The notes under the pieces are model-generated. The model was not told the DNA's origin and did no database searches. It saw only the letters and a list, made by a program, of their open reading frames with translations. DNA of 64,000 nt from Luteitalea pratensis (lineage in GTDB: Bacteria > Acidobacteriota > Vicinamibacteria > Vicinamibacterales > Vicinamibacteraceae). The translations under genes were made by a program, and so were the position numbers. The DNA lies in NCBI RefSeq assembly GCF_001618865.1, contig NZ_CP015136.1, positions 2,205,001 through 2,269,000 on the forward strand, in the 5' to 3' direction. Below are positions 8,736-16,803 of the stretch, piece after piece. Position 1 is the stretch's first letter, and each line of letters opens with the position of its first letter.

Positions 8736-10223
8736 AGCGGGCAACACGTTCGCATTGAGCCGAAACAGGTTGGTCGGGTCGTACTGCTTCTTGGCCGCGA
8801 CCAGGCGCGGGTAGTTCTCGCGGTAGTTGGCGTTGAGCACCGCGCGCGATTCGTCGTTTACCTCGTTGACGTAGAAGCCGCTGGTCAGGGGCTCCATGGT
8901 CGCCCAGTACTTGCGCATGTACGCCATGTGCGGCGCCGCATCGTCGCCGATCTTCCATGACACGGCGGCCATGAGGCTGTGCTGCGCGTGCCGGTGCGGG
9001 AACGCGCAGGCATCGACAGGCTGGCGGCTGATTGCGCCGCCCGCGTGCTGGGTGAAGACGGCGGTGGATCGCGCGGGATCCCCGGCGAAGCCGTCGATCA
9101 CGCCGGCGATCAGCTTCTCGCTGATGCCGGTGGTGAAGCCGCTCTTCATGTACGAGCCCATCGTGCGCACGTCGGTGTAGTCGCCGGAGCGCTGGAACTC
9201 GACGTACGGGACCAGTTTCACCGAGTCGGCGATTGGTGTGCCGAGCTTCCTGATCGGCGCAAGATCGCGATCCGGATTGTCGCCGCTGTAGCACACGTGC
9301 AGCAGGACGACGCCTTCCTTGCCGCCGGGCTGCTGCGCCATGACGAAGTCCAGGTAGACCTCGTCAGGAGCCTTCGGGGTGAACTCCGCGTAGAAGCGCA
9401 GGAGGTCGCGTGCCTTCGCGATCGGGAAGACCATGTCGCCCGCGGTGACCATGCCGGCAAACGGATGCAGCGCGAACTCGAAGTTGGTCACCACGCCGAA
9501 GTTGCCGCCGCCGCCACGGACGCCCCAGTAGAGGTCCGGATTCTCGTTGCGGTCGGCATGCTTCACCGACCCGTCGGCGGTGACCACATCGACGGCCATG
9601 ACGTTGTCGACGGCGAGGCCGAACCGGCGCGCCAGGCGACCGAAGCCGCCGCCGGTCGTGAGGCCGCCAACGCCGGTGTGCGACACGGTGCCAAGTGGCG
9701 TCACCAGGCCCTCCGCAGCCGCTTCGTGGTCGACTAGGCCGAGGAGGGTCCCCCCTTCGACGAAGGCTCGCTTCGCCGCCCGATCGACGCGCACGCCGCG
9801 CATGTTCGAGAGGTCGATCTGCATCCCGCGATCGCAGGTCGACATGCCCGAGAAGCTGTGGCCCCCGCACTTCACCGCAAGGAGGAGGCCGTGGGCCGCG
9901 GCGAAGCTCACCGCACGCCGAACGTCGGCGGTGCCCGTCGGCTGCGCGATCAGCGCCGGCCGCCTGTCGATGGCGGGGTTCAGCACCCGCCGCGCTGCGT
10001 CGTAGCCCGCCGAATCTGCCAGGAGCACAGGACCCCGAACGCTGGCCGCCAGCGCCTTGATGTCGGCGGCCGAGAGCGTCACCGGCTTGCCATCGCCTCG
10101 CACGGCCTCGACGTCGTCGGCGGTGGCGGCAGTGACGCGTGTGAAGGCCGCGACTGGCCGGGACGAGACAAACGGGATCAGGCCGGCCGCAGTTGCGGCG
10201 CGCAGGAACGAGCGTCGATGCAT
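8733..10223 (-). CDS. FAD-linked oxidoreductase, berberine-bridge-enzyme type, Tat-exported
   Basis: 496 residues from ATG 10223, with GGAGG five bases upstream. The N-terminus MHRRSFLRAATAAGLIPFV is a twin-arginine signal. The PCMH FAD-binding domain is clear: IAQPTGTADVRRAVSFAAAHG, VKCGGHSFSG (the His is the usual covalent 8-alpha FAD attachment residue), GVGGLTTGGGFGRLARRFG and WGVRGGGGNFGVVTNFEF. The C-terminal BBE motif YDPTNLFRLNANVLP completes the family pattern. The second cysteine found in bicovalent BBE enzymes is not seen at the expected place. It probably oxidises a sugar or alcohol in the periplasm using O2 or an electron carrier. The gap 10224-10435 to the next gene holds only a GTTGCGCAAC palindrome (10307-10316). 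Confidence 0.88.
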   Translation of the reverse strand: MHRRSFLRAATAAGLIPFVSSRPVAAFTRVTAATADDVEAVRGDGKPVTLSAADIKALAASVRGPVLLADSAGYDAARRVLNPAIDRRPALIAQPTGTADVRRAVSFAAAHGLLLAVKCGGHSFSGMSTCDRGMQIDLSNMRGVRVDRAAKRAFVEGGTLLGLVDHEAAAEGLVTPLGTVSHTGVGGLTTGGGFGRLARRFGLAVDNVMAVDVVTADGSVKHADRNENPDLYWGVRGGGGNFGVVTNFEFALHPFAGMVTAGDMVFPIAKARDLLRFYAEFTPKAPDEVYLDFVMAQQPGGKEGVVLLHVCYSGDNPDRDLAPIRKLGTPIADSVKLVPYVEFQRSGDYTDVRTMGSYMKSGFTTGISEKLIAGVIDGFAGDPARSTAVFTQHAGGAISRQPVDACAFPHRHAQHSLMAAVSWKIGDDAAPHMAYMRKYWATMEPLTSGFYVNEVNDESRAVLNANYRENYPRLVAAKKQYDPTNLFRLNANVLPA

Positions 10224-10435
10224 GGAATCCTCCACGGCGATCAACGTTCGCGGGCCGTGCACAGAACAGCAGGGGCGACTCGAGTTGACCGCGCAAGGCA
10301 CTGTGTGTTGCGCAACGATGGCGCTATCCCGTTTCCATGTGCGGACTTACGTGGCTCGGCTGTTGCTGTGGCAGGCACCATGGCGCTGCCGACCCTGGGC
10401 GTCCGTCGCGCGATCGCGCCGCCGGCGCTGACGCG

Positions 10436-12076
10436 TCAGGGCTCGATCGCCCGCGTCCCGTAGGGCGGTGGCCCGATGGGCGTGATGGTCCACTCGCCGG
10501 CGGTGAACCGCTCGCCCTGCATCAGTTCCGCCCCGAGCCGGAGCCGTGGTGAGGTGCCACTGCCGCTCACCCGATACAGCCAGGTCGGCTCGACGATGAA
10601 CCATTCGGGAAACTCGTTGAGCCGGACGTAGTTGCGCGCCAGGTTGATCACGCGACGGTGGCGTGCGATGTCCAATTGCAGCCGCACCGAGTCGACACCA
10701 CCGACGAACACTCGCAGCGCGTCGCCTTGGCGCACCGCTCCGAGCCGCAGTCCCGGCGCCTTCTCGGCCGGCATCACGCCCTGACTCTTCATCAGCGCCC
10801 AGAGCAGGAGCGTGCGATTGAAGTTGCCTTCGCCGTACCAGTCCTCGAGGTGGCCGTCCGGTCGTTGCATCGCCAGCATCACCGCGGTCTCCGATTCGAT
10901 CCAGTCGAGCGCTTCTGGCACCGGCTCGCGGTTCACCAGATAGATCGCGCTCTCGATCGCGTCGGCGTAGCCATCGAAGGACCCCAGGGGAAGATTGGCC
11001 GAGGCGGCGCGTGGCTCCCACACGTGCTTCCGGTACTTCGGCAATTGCGTCAGCACCCGACGCACCGCGTCGCGGTAGGCCACGTCACCCGTCACCTGGT
11101 AGTACGTGTAGACGGCGCCGTATACATACCCCCAGTTGTCCGACAGCGTCTCGTCGCTCGGCTTCAGGGTCTGCGCATCGACCTGGTTGTACAGCATCCC
11201 GTCCGCGTTGGCCGACAGCAGGATCCGATCGAGCATCGTCTTCACCGCCGCACCGTAGCGCGCTGCCCGATCCGACTTCAGGTCCGACTCCAGGGCGTAC
11301 AGCAGCGTGAGTCCGACGACGAGCTCGTTGCCGTGGTCGCGCAGGCGGAGCTGGGGCTCGCCGCTGTGCGCGGCGAAATCCCATTTGGTCGAGGGCACGC
11401 CGAAGTTGCCGGGCAGCACCTCCTCCACGTAGGCGTCTGCGATCCCACGCGCCCATGCGAGGTAGCGTGGGTCGCCGGTCATCGTCGAAAGGCGCACCAG
11501 CACCTGGAGGAAGTCGCCGTTCAACTCACCGTCCGCTGCCGGGAGCCTGCCCCACTTCGTCGTGACGGGAGCGCGGTCCATCGCGTCGGCAATCATGTCG
11601 GCCATGCGATGAAACCACGGCGTGCGGCCGAGCAGTTCGGTGACGGTGATGAGCCCGTCCTTGGCGTACTCGCCAGCGCCGAACAGGCTGGCCGGGCCGA
11701 GCGTGCCGGTGAGCAGGTCGCGGTTGCCCGGCACTGACCCGTCCACGGTCATGTAGCGCACCTCGTTGCGCAGCATCTCCATCATCCGGCCTTCGTACAG
11801 GGCCGGGTCCGTGAGTCGCGCGGTGAGAATCAGGTACGGGTAGAGATCGGCAGCGAAGTTGTGCGGCGTGGCGACGCGGGCGGTGCCGTCGACGCGATCG
11901 GGCATCAGCGTCGTCTTCGCATCGGCGTCGCTCAACCAGGCCTGCAATGTCCGCTCGGAGGCAGCGATCGCGCGCTGGTACGCCTCGGCATTGCGTTCGA
12001 GCGACTGCGCGTCCGCGGTGGTGGCGGCCACGCCGAGCAGGGAACTGCCAATCAGGATCGCTGCAACGCGGCGCAT
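10436..12076 (-). CDS. Secreted protein with predicted alpha/alpha-barrel fold, unknown substrate
   Basis: 546 residues; ATG 12076 has GAGGAGA at good spacing, and the product starts with a classical signal peptide (MRRVAAILIGSSLLGVAATTADAQ). The body is a series of amphipathic helices with Trp/Tyr-rich loops (HNFAADLYPYLILTARL, LSDNWGYVYGAVYTYYQVTG, FDGYADAIESAIYLVNREP, HLEDWYGEGNFNRTLLLWAL). This looks like the (alpha/alpha)6 toroid of glycan hydrolases and lyases, with a small beta-rich C-terminal end. No certain catalytic pair was identified. It sits alone between the BBE-type oxidoreductase and the divergent GntR operon. Confidence 0.65.
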   Translation of the reverse strand: MRRVAAILIGSSLLGVAATTADAQSLERNAEAYQRAIAASERTLQAWLSDADAKTTLMPDRVDGTARVATPHNFAADLYPYLILTARLTDPALYEGRMMEMLRNEVRYMTVDGSVPGNRDLLTGTLGPASLFGAGEYAKDGLITVTELLGRTPWFHRMADMIADAMDRAPVTTKWGRLPAADGELNGDFLQVLVRLSTMTGDPRYLAWARGIADAYVEEVLPGNFGVPSTKWDFAAHSGEPQLRLRDHGNELVVGLTLLYALESDLKSDRAARYGAAVKTMLDRILLSANADGMLYNQVDAQTLKPSDETLSDNWGYVYGAVYTYYQVTGDVAYRDAVRRVLTQLPKYRKHVWEPRAASANLPLGSFDGYADAIESAIYLVNREPVPEALDWIESETAVMLAMQRPDGHLEDWYGEGNFNRTLLLWALMKSQGVMPAEKAPGLRLGAVRQGDALRVFVGGVDSVRLQLDIARHRRVINLARNYVRLNEFPEWFIVEPTWLYRVSGSGTSPRLRLGAELMQGERFTAGEWTITPIGPPPYGTRAIEP

Positions 12077-12148
12077 CGTCGTCTCTCCTCAAAAGAGTCC
12101 CAGTTGTAACACGTGGCTGGCGCGCATGGGCAGGCGGCAGATTGAGGC

Positions 12149-12186
12149 TTGACGACGCCGGCGTGGTGTACTAGTGTACTAATACA
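12149..12186 (+). promoter_or_regulatory. Promoter/operator of the gntR-slipin operon
   Basis: A TTGACG -35-like box at 12149-12154 is followed by a 20-bp inverted repeat at 12167-12186 with half-sites TGTACTAGT and ACTAATACA (8 of 9 positions symmetric). The palindrome covers the expected -10 region and ends two bases before the GTG start of the GntR gene. YtrA-type GntR proteins bind sites of this kind, so autorepression is likely, and the mRNA may be leaderless or nearly so. Confidence 0.6.
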
Positions 12187-12187
12187 A

Positions 12188-12574
12188 GTGTTCACTATCG
12201 TGATCGACACTCGTGACCCCACTCCCATCTACGCGCAGGTCGAGCGTGGCTTGCGGGCGGCCATCGCGGTCGGTCGCCTCCAGCCGGGCGAGCAACTGCC
12301 GACGGTGCGCCAACTGGCCGTGGACGTGTCTGTGAACGCCAACACCATCGCGCGTGTCTACGCCGAGCTCGAGCGACAGGGTGTCCTCGAGACGCGGCGT
12401 GGCGTCGGCACGTTCGTGGCGACCACCGCCCCACGCGCGGTGCCGGCGCGTGAACATCGCCGCCAGCTGGCGACGTTCCTGACGCGCATGCTTGCCGAGG
12501 CCACCGGCGCGGGCTTCACGATTGACGAGGTGCTCGACGGCCTGCAGGCGCGCCGGGCGGGAGGAGACCAATGA
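12188..12574 (+). CDS. GntR-family transcriptional regulator, YtrA-like
   Basis: 128 residues from GTG 12188; the longer frame would run through the promoter. The winged-helix domain is complete: PTPIYAQVERGLRAAIAVGR, LQPGEQLPTVRQLAVDVSVN, ANTIARVYAELERQGVLE and TRRGVGTFVA. Only a short helical tail follows, without the large effector domain of FadR or HutC types, which is the YtrA layout. Its stop overlaps the slipin start (ATGA), and the palindrome immediately upstream is probably its own operator. YtrA regulators normally control membrane-associated operons induced by envelope stress, which fits the slipin neighbour. Confidence 0.9.
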   Translation: MFTIVIDTRDPTPIYAQVERGLRAAIAVGRLQPGEQLPTVRQLAVDVSVNANTIARVYAELERQGVLETRRGVGTFVATTAPRAVPAREHRRQLATFLTRMLAEATGAGFTIDEVLDGLQARRAGGDQ

Positions 12575-13530
12575 GCCCCATGTTCCCAGGCATCCGCGCC
12601 GCGGCTGAGACCAGCCCCGCCGTGCCCCGCACCAATGTCATCGCCATCATCATCCTGCTGGCATGCGCAGCGCTGGGGGCGGCCGGAGCGTTTGCGCTCG
12701 ACTCACCGGTTCCGATGATCGTCATGGTGCTGATCGGGCTCGTGCTGATGCAGGCGCCTCGGGTGGCGCAACAATGGGAGCGGGCCGTCGTGCTGCGGCT
12801 CGGGCGCTACAGCGGCCTGCGCGGCCCTGGCCTGTTCTGGATCGTGCCCTTCATCGATCGTGTGCCGGCCTGGATCGATCAGCGGACGGTCACCACCACG
12901 TTTGCCGCCGAGCAGACCCTGACGCTCGACACGGTGCCGGTCAACGTCGACGCCGTGCTGTTCTGGATGGTGCACGATGCCGAGAAGGCCGCGCTCGAAG
13001 TACAGGACTACGCGCAGGCGGTCAGTTGGGCGGCACAGACGGCGCTGCGCGACATCATCGGCCGCACTACTCTCGCCGACCTGCTCCGCGGCCGCGAGCA
13101 GATCGAACTCGACCTGCAGAAGTTGATCGACCAGCGGTCCACGCCCTGGGGCGTGACCGTGTCGTCGGTGGAGATGCGCGACATCGTCATTCCGAGTGAA
13201 CTGCAGGATGCGATGTCACGCGAAGCGCAGGCCGCCCGCGAGAAGCAGGCTAGGATCATCCTCGGCGAGGCCGAACTCGCGGTGGCGCGGTCGTTCGAGG
13301 AAGCGTCGCGCGTCTATATCGACAACCCGACGGCGCTGCACCTGCGCGGCATGAACATGCTGTACGAGGGGCTCAAGGAGAAGGGCGCCTTGATGATCGT
13401 GCCGAGCAGTGGCCTGGAGTCGATGGGCCTGGGCGCACTCTCCGGCGCCGCCGCCATCGCCCGGCGTGACGGGTTCGGGACCGGTCCTGCGCTGTCTGCG
13501 TCACACGGGGCGCCGGCCGCCGACCACTGA
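12571..13530 (+). CDS. Slipin / SPFH (band 7) membrane protein
   Basis: 319 residues. Two hydrophobic N-terminal segments (NVIAIIILLACAALGAAGAF and VPMIVMVLIGLVLMQAP) precede the SPFH domain: WERAVVLRLGRYSGLRGPGLFWIVPF, IDQRTVTTTF, VPVNVDAVLFWMVHDAEKA, then TTLADLLRGREQIELDLQKL and the Ala/Glu-rich region EAQAAREKQARIILGEAELA. This pattern is typical of prokaryotic stomatins (slipins), which form membrane microdomain scaffolds. No NfeD-type protease partner follows. It is co-transcribed with the GntR regulator through a 4-bp overlap and so probably belongs to an envelope-stress response. Confidence 0.9.
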   Translation: MSPMFPGIRAAAETSPAVPRTNVIAIIILLACAALGAAGAFALDSPVPMIVMVLIGLVLMQAPRVAQQWERAVVLRLGRYSGLRGPGLFWIVPFIDRVPAWIDQRTVTTTFAAEQTLTLDTVPVNVDAVLFWMVHDAEKAALEVQDYAQAVSWAAQTALRDIIGRTTLADLLRGREQIELDLQKLIDQRSTPWGVTVSSVEMRDIVIPSELQDAMSREAQAAREKQARIILGEAELAVARSFEEASRVYIDNPTALHLRGMNMLYEGLKEKGALMIVPSSGLESMGLGALSGAAAIARRDGFGTGPALSASHGAPAADH

Positions 13531-13611
13531 TGAGCTCCCGACGCGCCGGGTTGGCGGAAGTGTGCACCCACCGGATCGCCGACGTTGTTCAGGGCAGGGG
13601 GCGTGCGCACG

Positions 13612-14142
13612 ATGGTCACCGCCCGGCGAACGTGGATCGCGGTTCTGCTGATCGGAGCGGCAATCGGGGGAGCCCTGGTCTGGTTCCTGCTCGGCCGTGC
13701 CGCTCCCACAGGCCGGCACTCCAACGCTTCGAACCCCGCGCCGACCACCACGACTGCGTCGGCACCGCCCAACTCGTCTTCGGGCGCGCCCGTGGTGCCC
13801 CCGACAGCCGAAGTGGTTCGGCCGCCCGCTCCACCCTCTCATTCGCGCGCCGAACCGGCCACCGCACCGTCGGTCCCTGCCGCCGACGTCGTCGCGCAGT
13901 TCGTGCGCAAGCGGATGACCCAGGCGTCGGTGGCGTTTGTGGCGCCCGATGAACTCGCGAGGAACGAGCCTGGCGTCGCCGTGCTGCGTCTCGCGCCCAC
14001 CACCATCCCGCCGAGTGAGTTGAAACGCGAGTTGCAGGAGATGCTCAGCCGGGCCGGCGCGCGTCGGACACGTCTCACGTCTCAAGTCTCAAGCCTCAAG
14101 CCTCAAGCCTCAAGCCTCAAGTCTCAGGGGAGTACTACTTGA
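13612..14142 (+). CDS. Unknown membrane-anchored protein with repeat-encoded C-terminus
   Basis: 176 residues from ATG 13612. It has an N-terminal membrane anchor (WIAVLLIGAAIGGALVWFLL), a Pro/Thr/Ser-rich linker of about 60 residues (about 30-85), and a small folded-looking segment VVAQFVRKRMTQASVAFVAP through ELKRELQEMLSRAGARR. The last ~20 residues (TSQVSSLKPQASSLKSQGSTT region) are translated from the CTCAAGCCTCAAG tandem repeat. The original 3' end may therefore have been replaced or extended. It lies 81 bp after the slipin gene on the same strand. No family recognised. Confidence 0.55.
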   Translation: MVTARRTWIAVLLIGAAIGGALVWFLLGRAAPTGRHSNASNPAPTTTTASAPPNSSSGAPVVPPTAEVVRPPAPPSHSRAEPATAPSVPAADVVAQFVRKRMTQASVAFVAPDELARNEPGVAVLRLAPTTIPPSELKRELQEMLSRAGARRTRLTSQVSSLKPQASSLKSQGSTT

Positions 14143-14170
14143 GTGGCTGAGACCTGAGACCTGAGCCCTG
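14073..14170. repeat. GTCTCAAGCCTCAAG / GAGACCTGAG tandem repeat
   Basis: Imperfect 9-10-bp units, CTCAAGTCTCAAGCCTCAAG, then GAGACCTGAGACCTGAGCC. The first part is read as the end of the preceding gene. Same family as 17599-17690, 28745-28780 and 29533-29665. Confidence 0.8.
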
Positions 14171-14282
14171 ACAAGTCCGACAGCTACACGAATCTGTTGG
14201 ATGCTTTCGACATTCCAGCCGGCGTCTCCGAACATATGTCCCGCGTCGAGGTGGTGCCCCGCGCTGACTGTGCGCTGAATGT

Positions 14283-14339
14283 TCTTGCAGTCAATGCTTT
14301 CGACATTCCCGGCATTCCCGGCATTCCGGCATTACCGTA
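14283..14339. repeat. CGACATTCCCGGCATTCC tandem repeat
   Basis: Four to five units of CGGCATTCC-type sequence immediately beyond the stop of the sialidase-like gene. The spacer 14171-14282 holds no recognisable gene. Confidence 0.75.
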
Positions 14340-14347
14340 ATGCGCCC

Positions 14348-15463
14348 CTATGGTTGCCAGATCGTCGCGCCGATGAAGCGCTCGGTGTTGCCGACGTTGT
14401 AGTAGTAGACCGTCACGAGCTTGCCGTCGGGACGCTGGACGGTGCGCGTGTACCCGAGATCCCACGTGCCGCCGTCGCTGCGCAGCGCGACCTCGTCGTC
14501 CCACGTCTTGCCCTCGTCCTTGCTGATGCGGGCCCGGATGCCATAGGGCTCGGCACGGTAGCCGTAGGTGATCACGAGGCGACCGTCCTTCAGCTTGACG
14601 AGGCCTGGCGGGTTGCCGCGGCCCGTGTCGGGCACGGCACGCGCGACGTGCTGCCAGGAACTGCCGTTGTCGTCGGAGCGGTACGTTTCGATGAAGCGGC
14701 GATAGCGGACAGCGGTCAGGATCGATGTCGGCGACAGGCGAACCGACGAAGGCATGATGCCGAACTCATTGCCGGACGGTTCGTCATGCAGGTACGCCAG
14801 TCGCGCCCAGGTCTTGCCGCCGTCGGTCGTGCGGGCGGCGATCACCCGTCCTTCCTTCTGGTTGGCCTTGGCGGCGGTCAGGAAGATCGTCATCGTCTTC
14901 GGGCCGTCGACCAGGTAGTCGGTGCGCGCGGCGATGCCCGGCGTGCCCATGTCGGGCAGCGCGAACGGTCCCTTCCACGTATGGCCGCGATCGGTCGAGT
15001 AGTAGAAGCGTGAGGGGCCGACATGGATGCTCGCCATGCGGGCCGTGAACACGAAGTCCGGATGCGTGAACGGGATGTCGCCCGGACTCTCCGTGACGGG
15101 GCGGCCGCCGGCTTCGCCCGGGACGCCGGCTTGCTGCGCGCCCGGAGGTGGCTTGAGATCCGCGGGCCGTTCGATGGTCCAGGTGGCGCCGCCGTCGAGG
15201 CTGCGTGCGAGCAGGTGCTCGGCTGGCCGGCTGTAGTCGATTGAATGCCCGGCCTGGCTGTCCTTGAAGTATCCCGCCTCGAAACCGGCCAGGATCTCGT
15301 TGCCCCACGCCCAGATGCCATGATTGGCGGGCCAGCCGCCGTACCGGCCGGCAACCTTGTAGACGTCGACGTGCTGGACAGAGCGCGGTTCGCGCGGTTG
15401 CGTCAGCGACAGGGCGGAAATCGCCAGGGGCAGCGCCACCAGCGTGAGGAGTGATCGAGGCAT
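14348..15463 (-). CDS. BNR-repeat sialidase-like exported protein
   Basis: 371 residues from ATG 15463 with a signal peptide (MPRSLLTLVALPLAISALS). Five Asp-box/BNR motifs of the S-x-D-x-G-x-T-W kind are visible in order: SLDGGATWT, STDRGHTWK, TTDGGKTWA, SDDNGSSWQ and SKDEGKTWD. They indicate a six-bladed beta-propeller of the sialidase superfamily. A catalytic Arg triad cannot be assigned, so true exo-sialidase activity is uncertain; many such proteins act on other glycans or only bind. It is divergent from the amidohydrolase gene, and the two start codons overlap in one CATG as annotated, so one start may lie further downstream. Confidence 0.8.
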   Translation of the reverse strand: MPRSLLTLVALPLAISALSLTQPREPRSVQHVDVYKVAGRYGGWPANHGIWAWGNEILAGFEAGYFKDSQAGHSIDYSRPAEHLLARSLDGGATWTIERPADLKPPPGAQQAGVPGEAGGRPVTESPGDIPFTHPDFVFTARMASIHVGPSRFYYSTDRGHTWKGPFALPDMGTPGIAARTDYLVDGPKTMTIFLTAAKANQKEGRVIAARTTDGGKTWARLAYLHDEPSGNEFGIMPSSVRLSPTSILTAVRYRRFIETYRSDDNGSSWQHVARAVPDTGRGNPPGLVKLKDGRLVITYGYRAEPYGIRARISKDEGKTWDDEVALRSDGGTWDLGYTRTVQRPDGKLVTVYYYNVGNTERFIGATIWQP

Positions 15464-16700
15464 GCAAAAGTCTCGCACGATTTGGAACACGTTTCAAAAA
15501 GTAGGCCGGCGCCTCGGGTTGGTGTCGACCGGGGTCGGGATCGCGATTGGCGGTGGTGCGATGGCCCTGCTGATGGCGGCGCAGGAACGCGAGCAGGATC
15601 CGCCGATGGGGCCGGCCATCTTCGTCGGCGACACGGTGCTCAAGCCGTACGATCCGACACCGGCGCTGACGACGAAGGAAACCCGCGTCGATCGCGCGAA
15701 GTACCCGGCGACAGACATCCACGCCCACTGGCCGGCGAGCGTCGAGCCCGCGGCGCTGCTGAAGGCGATGGACGACCTCGGAGTCGAACGGGCCGTGAAC
15801 CTGAGTGGCGGGTTCGGGCCGCAACTCGATCGCATGCTCGCGCGTTATTCCGACGCAGCACCGGGCCGCCTCGTCATCTGCGGCAACATCGACTTCTCGA
15901 AGATCGACGAGCCTACCTTCGCTGCCGATCACGTCGCGATGCTCGAGCGCGCCCAGGCGCGCGGCATGGCCGGACTGAAGATCTTCAAGAACCTCGGGCT
16001 GACGATCAAGGACCGCACCGGCAAGGTCGTGCCGATCGACGATCCGCGCATCGAACCGATCTGGGCGGCCTGCGGCCGGCTGCACATCCCGGTGCTGATC
16101 CACTCGGCCGATCCAGTGGCGTTCTTCGCGCCGATCGACGACAAGAACGAACGCTGGCTGCAGTTGAAGCGGCATCCGGACTGGAGTTTCTACGGCCCGG
16201 GCTTCCCGGCGCGCGAGGAGGTGCTGCTGCAGCGCGATCGCGTGATGGCGCGTCATCCGAACACGACGTTCATCGGTGCGCACCTCGGCGACAACGGCGA
16301 GGACCTCTCGGCCCTCGAGGCGCGGCTCGGCCGCTACCGCAACTTCGTCGTCGACCTCTCGGCGCGCGAGGCTGAAATGGGGCGGCAGCCGTACGCGGCG
16401 CGCGCGTTCCTGATCCGCTGGCAGGATCGCGTGCTGTTTGGCACCGACCAGTATCCGGGGCGGCCCGACCAGCCACGGCATCGCCTCTATTACCGTCTGC
16501 TCGAGACCGCCGACGAGTACTTCAAGTACTACGACCACCCGTTCCCGCCGACGGGGGAGTGGCGCGTGTACGGGCTGCACCTGCCCGACGCGGTGCTCAA
16601 GAAGATCTACCAGTCCAATGCCGACCGCGTGCTCGGCTGGCGTGTGCGCGACAGGCAGCGCCAGGCGTTCCGGCCGCGCGACTCGTCGACGGCGCCGTGA
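15462..16700 (+). CDS. Amidohydrolase 2-family metal-dependent hydrolase, exported
   Basis: Up to 412 residues from ATG 15462. A long N-terminus (VGRRLGLVSTGVGIAIGGGAMALLMAA) acts as signal or anchor. The TIM-barrel domain shows DIHAHW with the HxH metal motif, GLKIFKNLGL, IPVLIHSADP (metal His), TTFIGAHLGDNGEDL and DRVLFGTDQYPG (metal Asp), the pattern of amidohydrolase-2 enzymes such as ACMSD-type decarboxylases and related hydrolases. Substrate unknown. The start is uncertain: ATG 15462 overlaps the divergent gene's ATG, and a palindromic operator-like element lies inside the proposed 5' end, so a start near 15520-15560 is possible. Confidence 0.8.
   Translation: MQKSRTIWNTFQKVGRRLGLVSTGVGIAIGGGAMALLMAAQEREQDPPMGPAIFVGDTVLKPYDPTPALTTKETRVDRAKYPATDIHAHWPASVEPAALLKAMDDLGVERAVNLSGGFGPQLDRMLARYSDAAPGRLVICGNIDFSKIDEPTFAADHVAMLERAQARGMAGLKIFKNLGLTIKDRTGKVVPIDDPRIEPIWAACGRLHIPVLIHSADPVAFFAPIDDKNERWLQLKRHPDWSFYGPGFPAREEVLLQRDRVMARHPNTTFIGAHLGDNGEDLSALEARLGRYRNFVVDLSAREAEMGRQPYAARAFLIRWQDRVLFGTDQYPGRPDQPRHRLYYRLLETADEYFKYYDHPFPPTGEWRVYGLHLPDAVLKKIYQSNADRVLGWRVRDRQRQAFRPRDSSTAP
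15481..15498. promoter_or_regulatory. LacI-type operator-like palindrome between divergent genes
   Basis: TTTGGAACA is followed by CGTTTCAAA, an 18-bp inverted repeat with 7 of 9 matching positions and a central CG-containing core, resembling LacI/GalR-family operators. It lies 18 bp outside the ATG of the BNR gene and within the annotated 5' end of the amidohydrolase gene, so it could control both if the latter starts further downstream. Confidence 0.4.
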
Positions 16701-16803
16701 GCGTCACGTTTCACACTTTCGCCACGACCGTGCCGATGCGTCTGCCGTCAGTAGTCACGGACGCGCGCGACGACTTGCGCCCGCGCGTCCTCGAGGAACA
16801 GAC

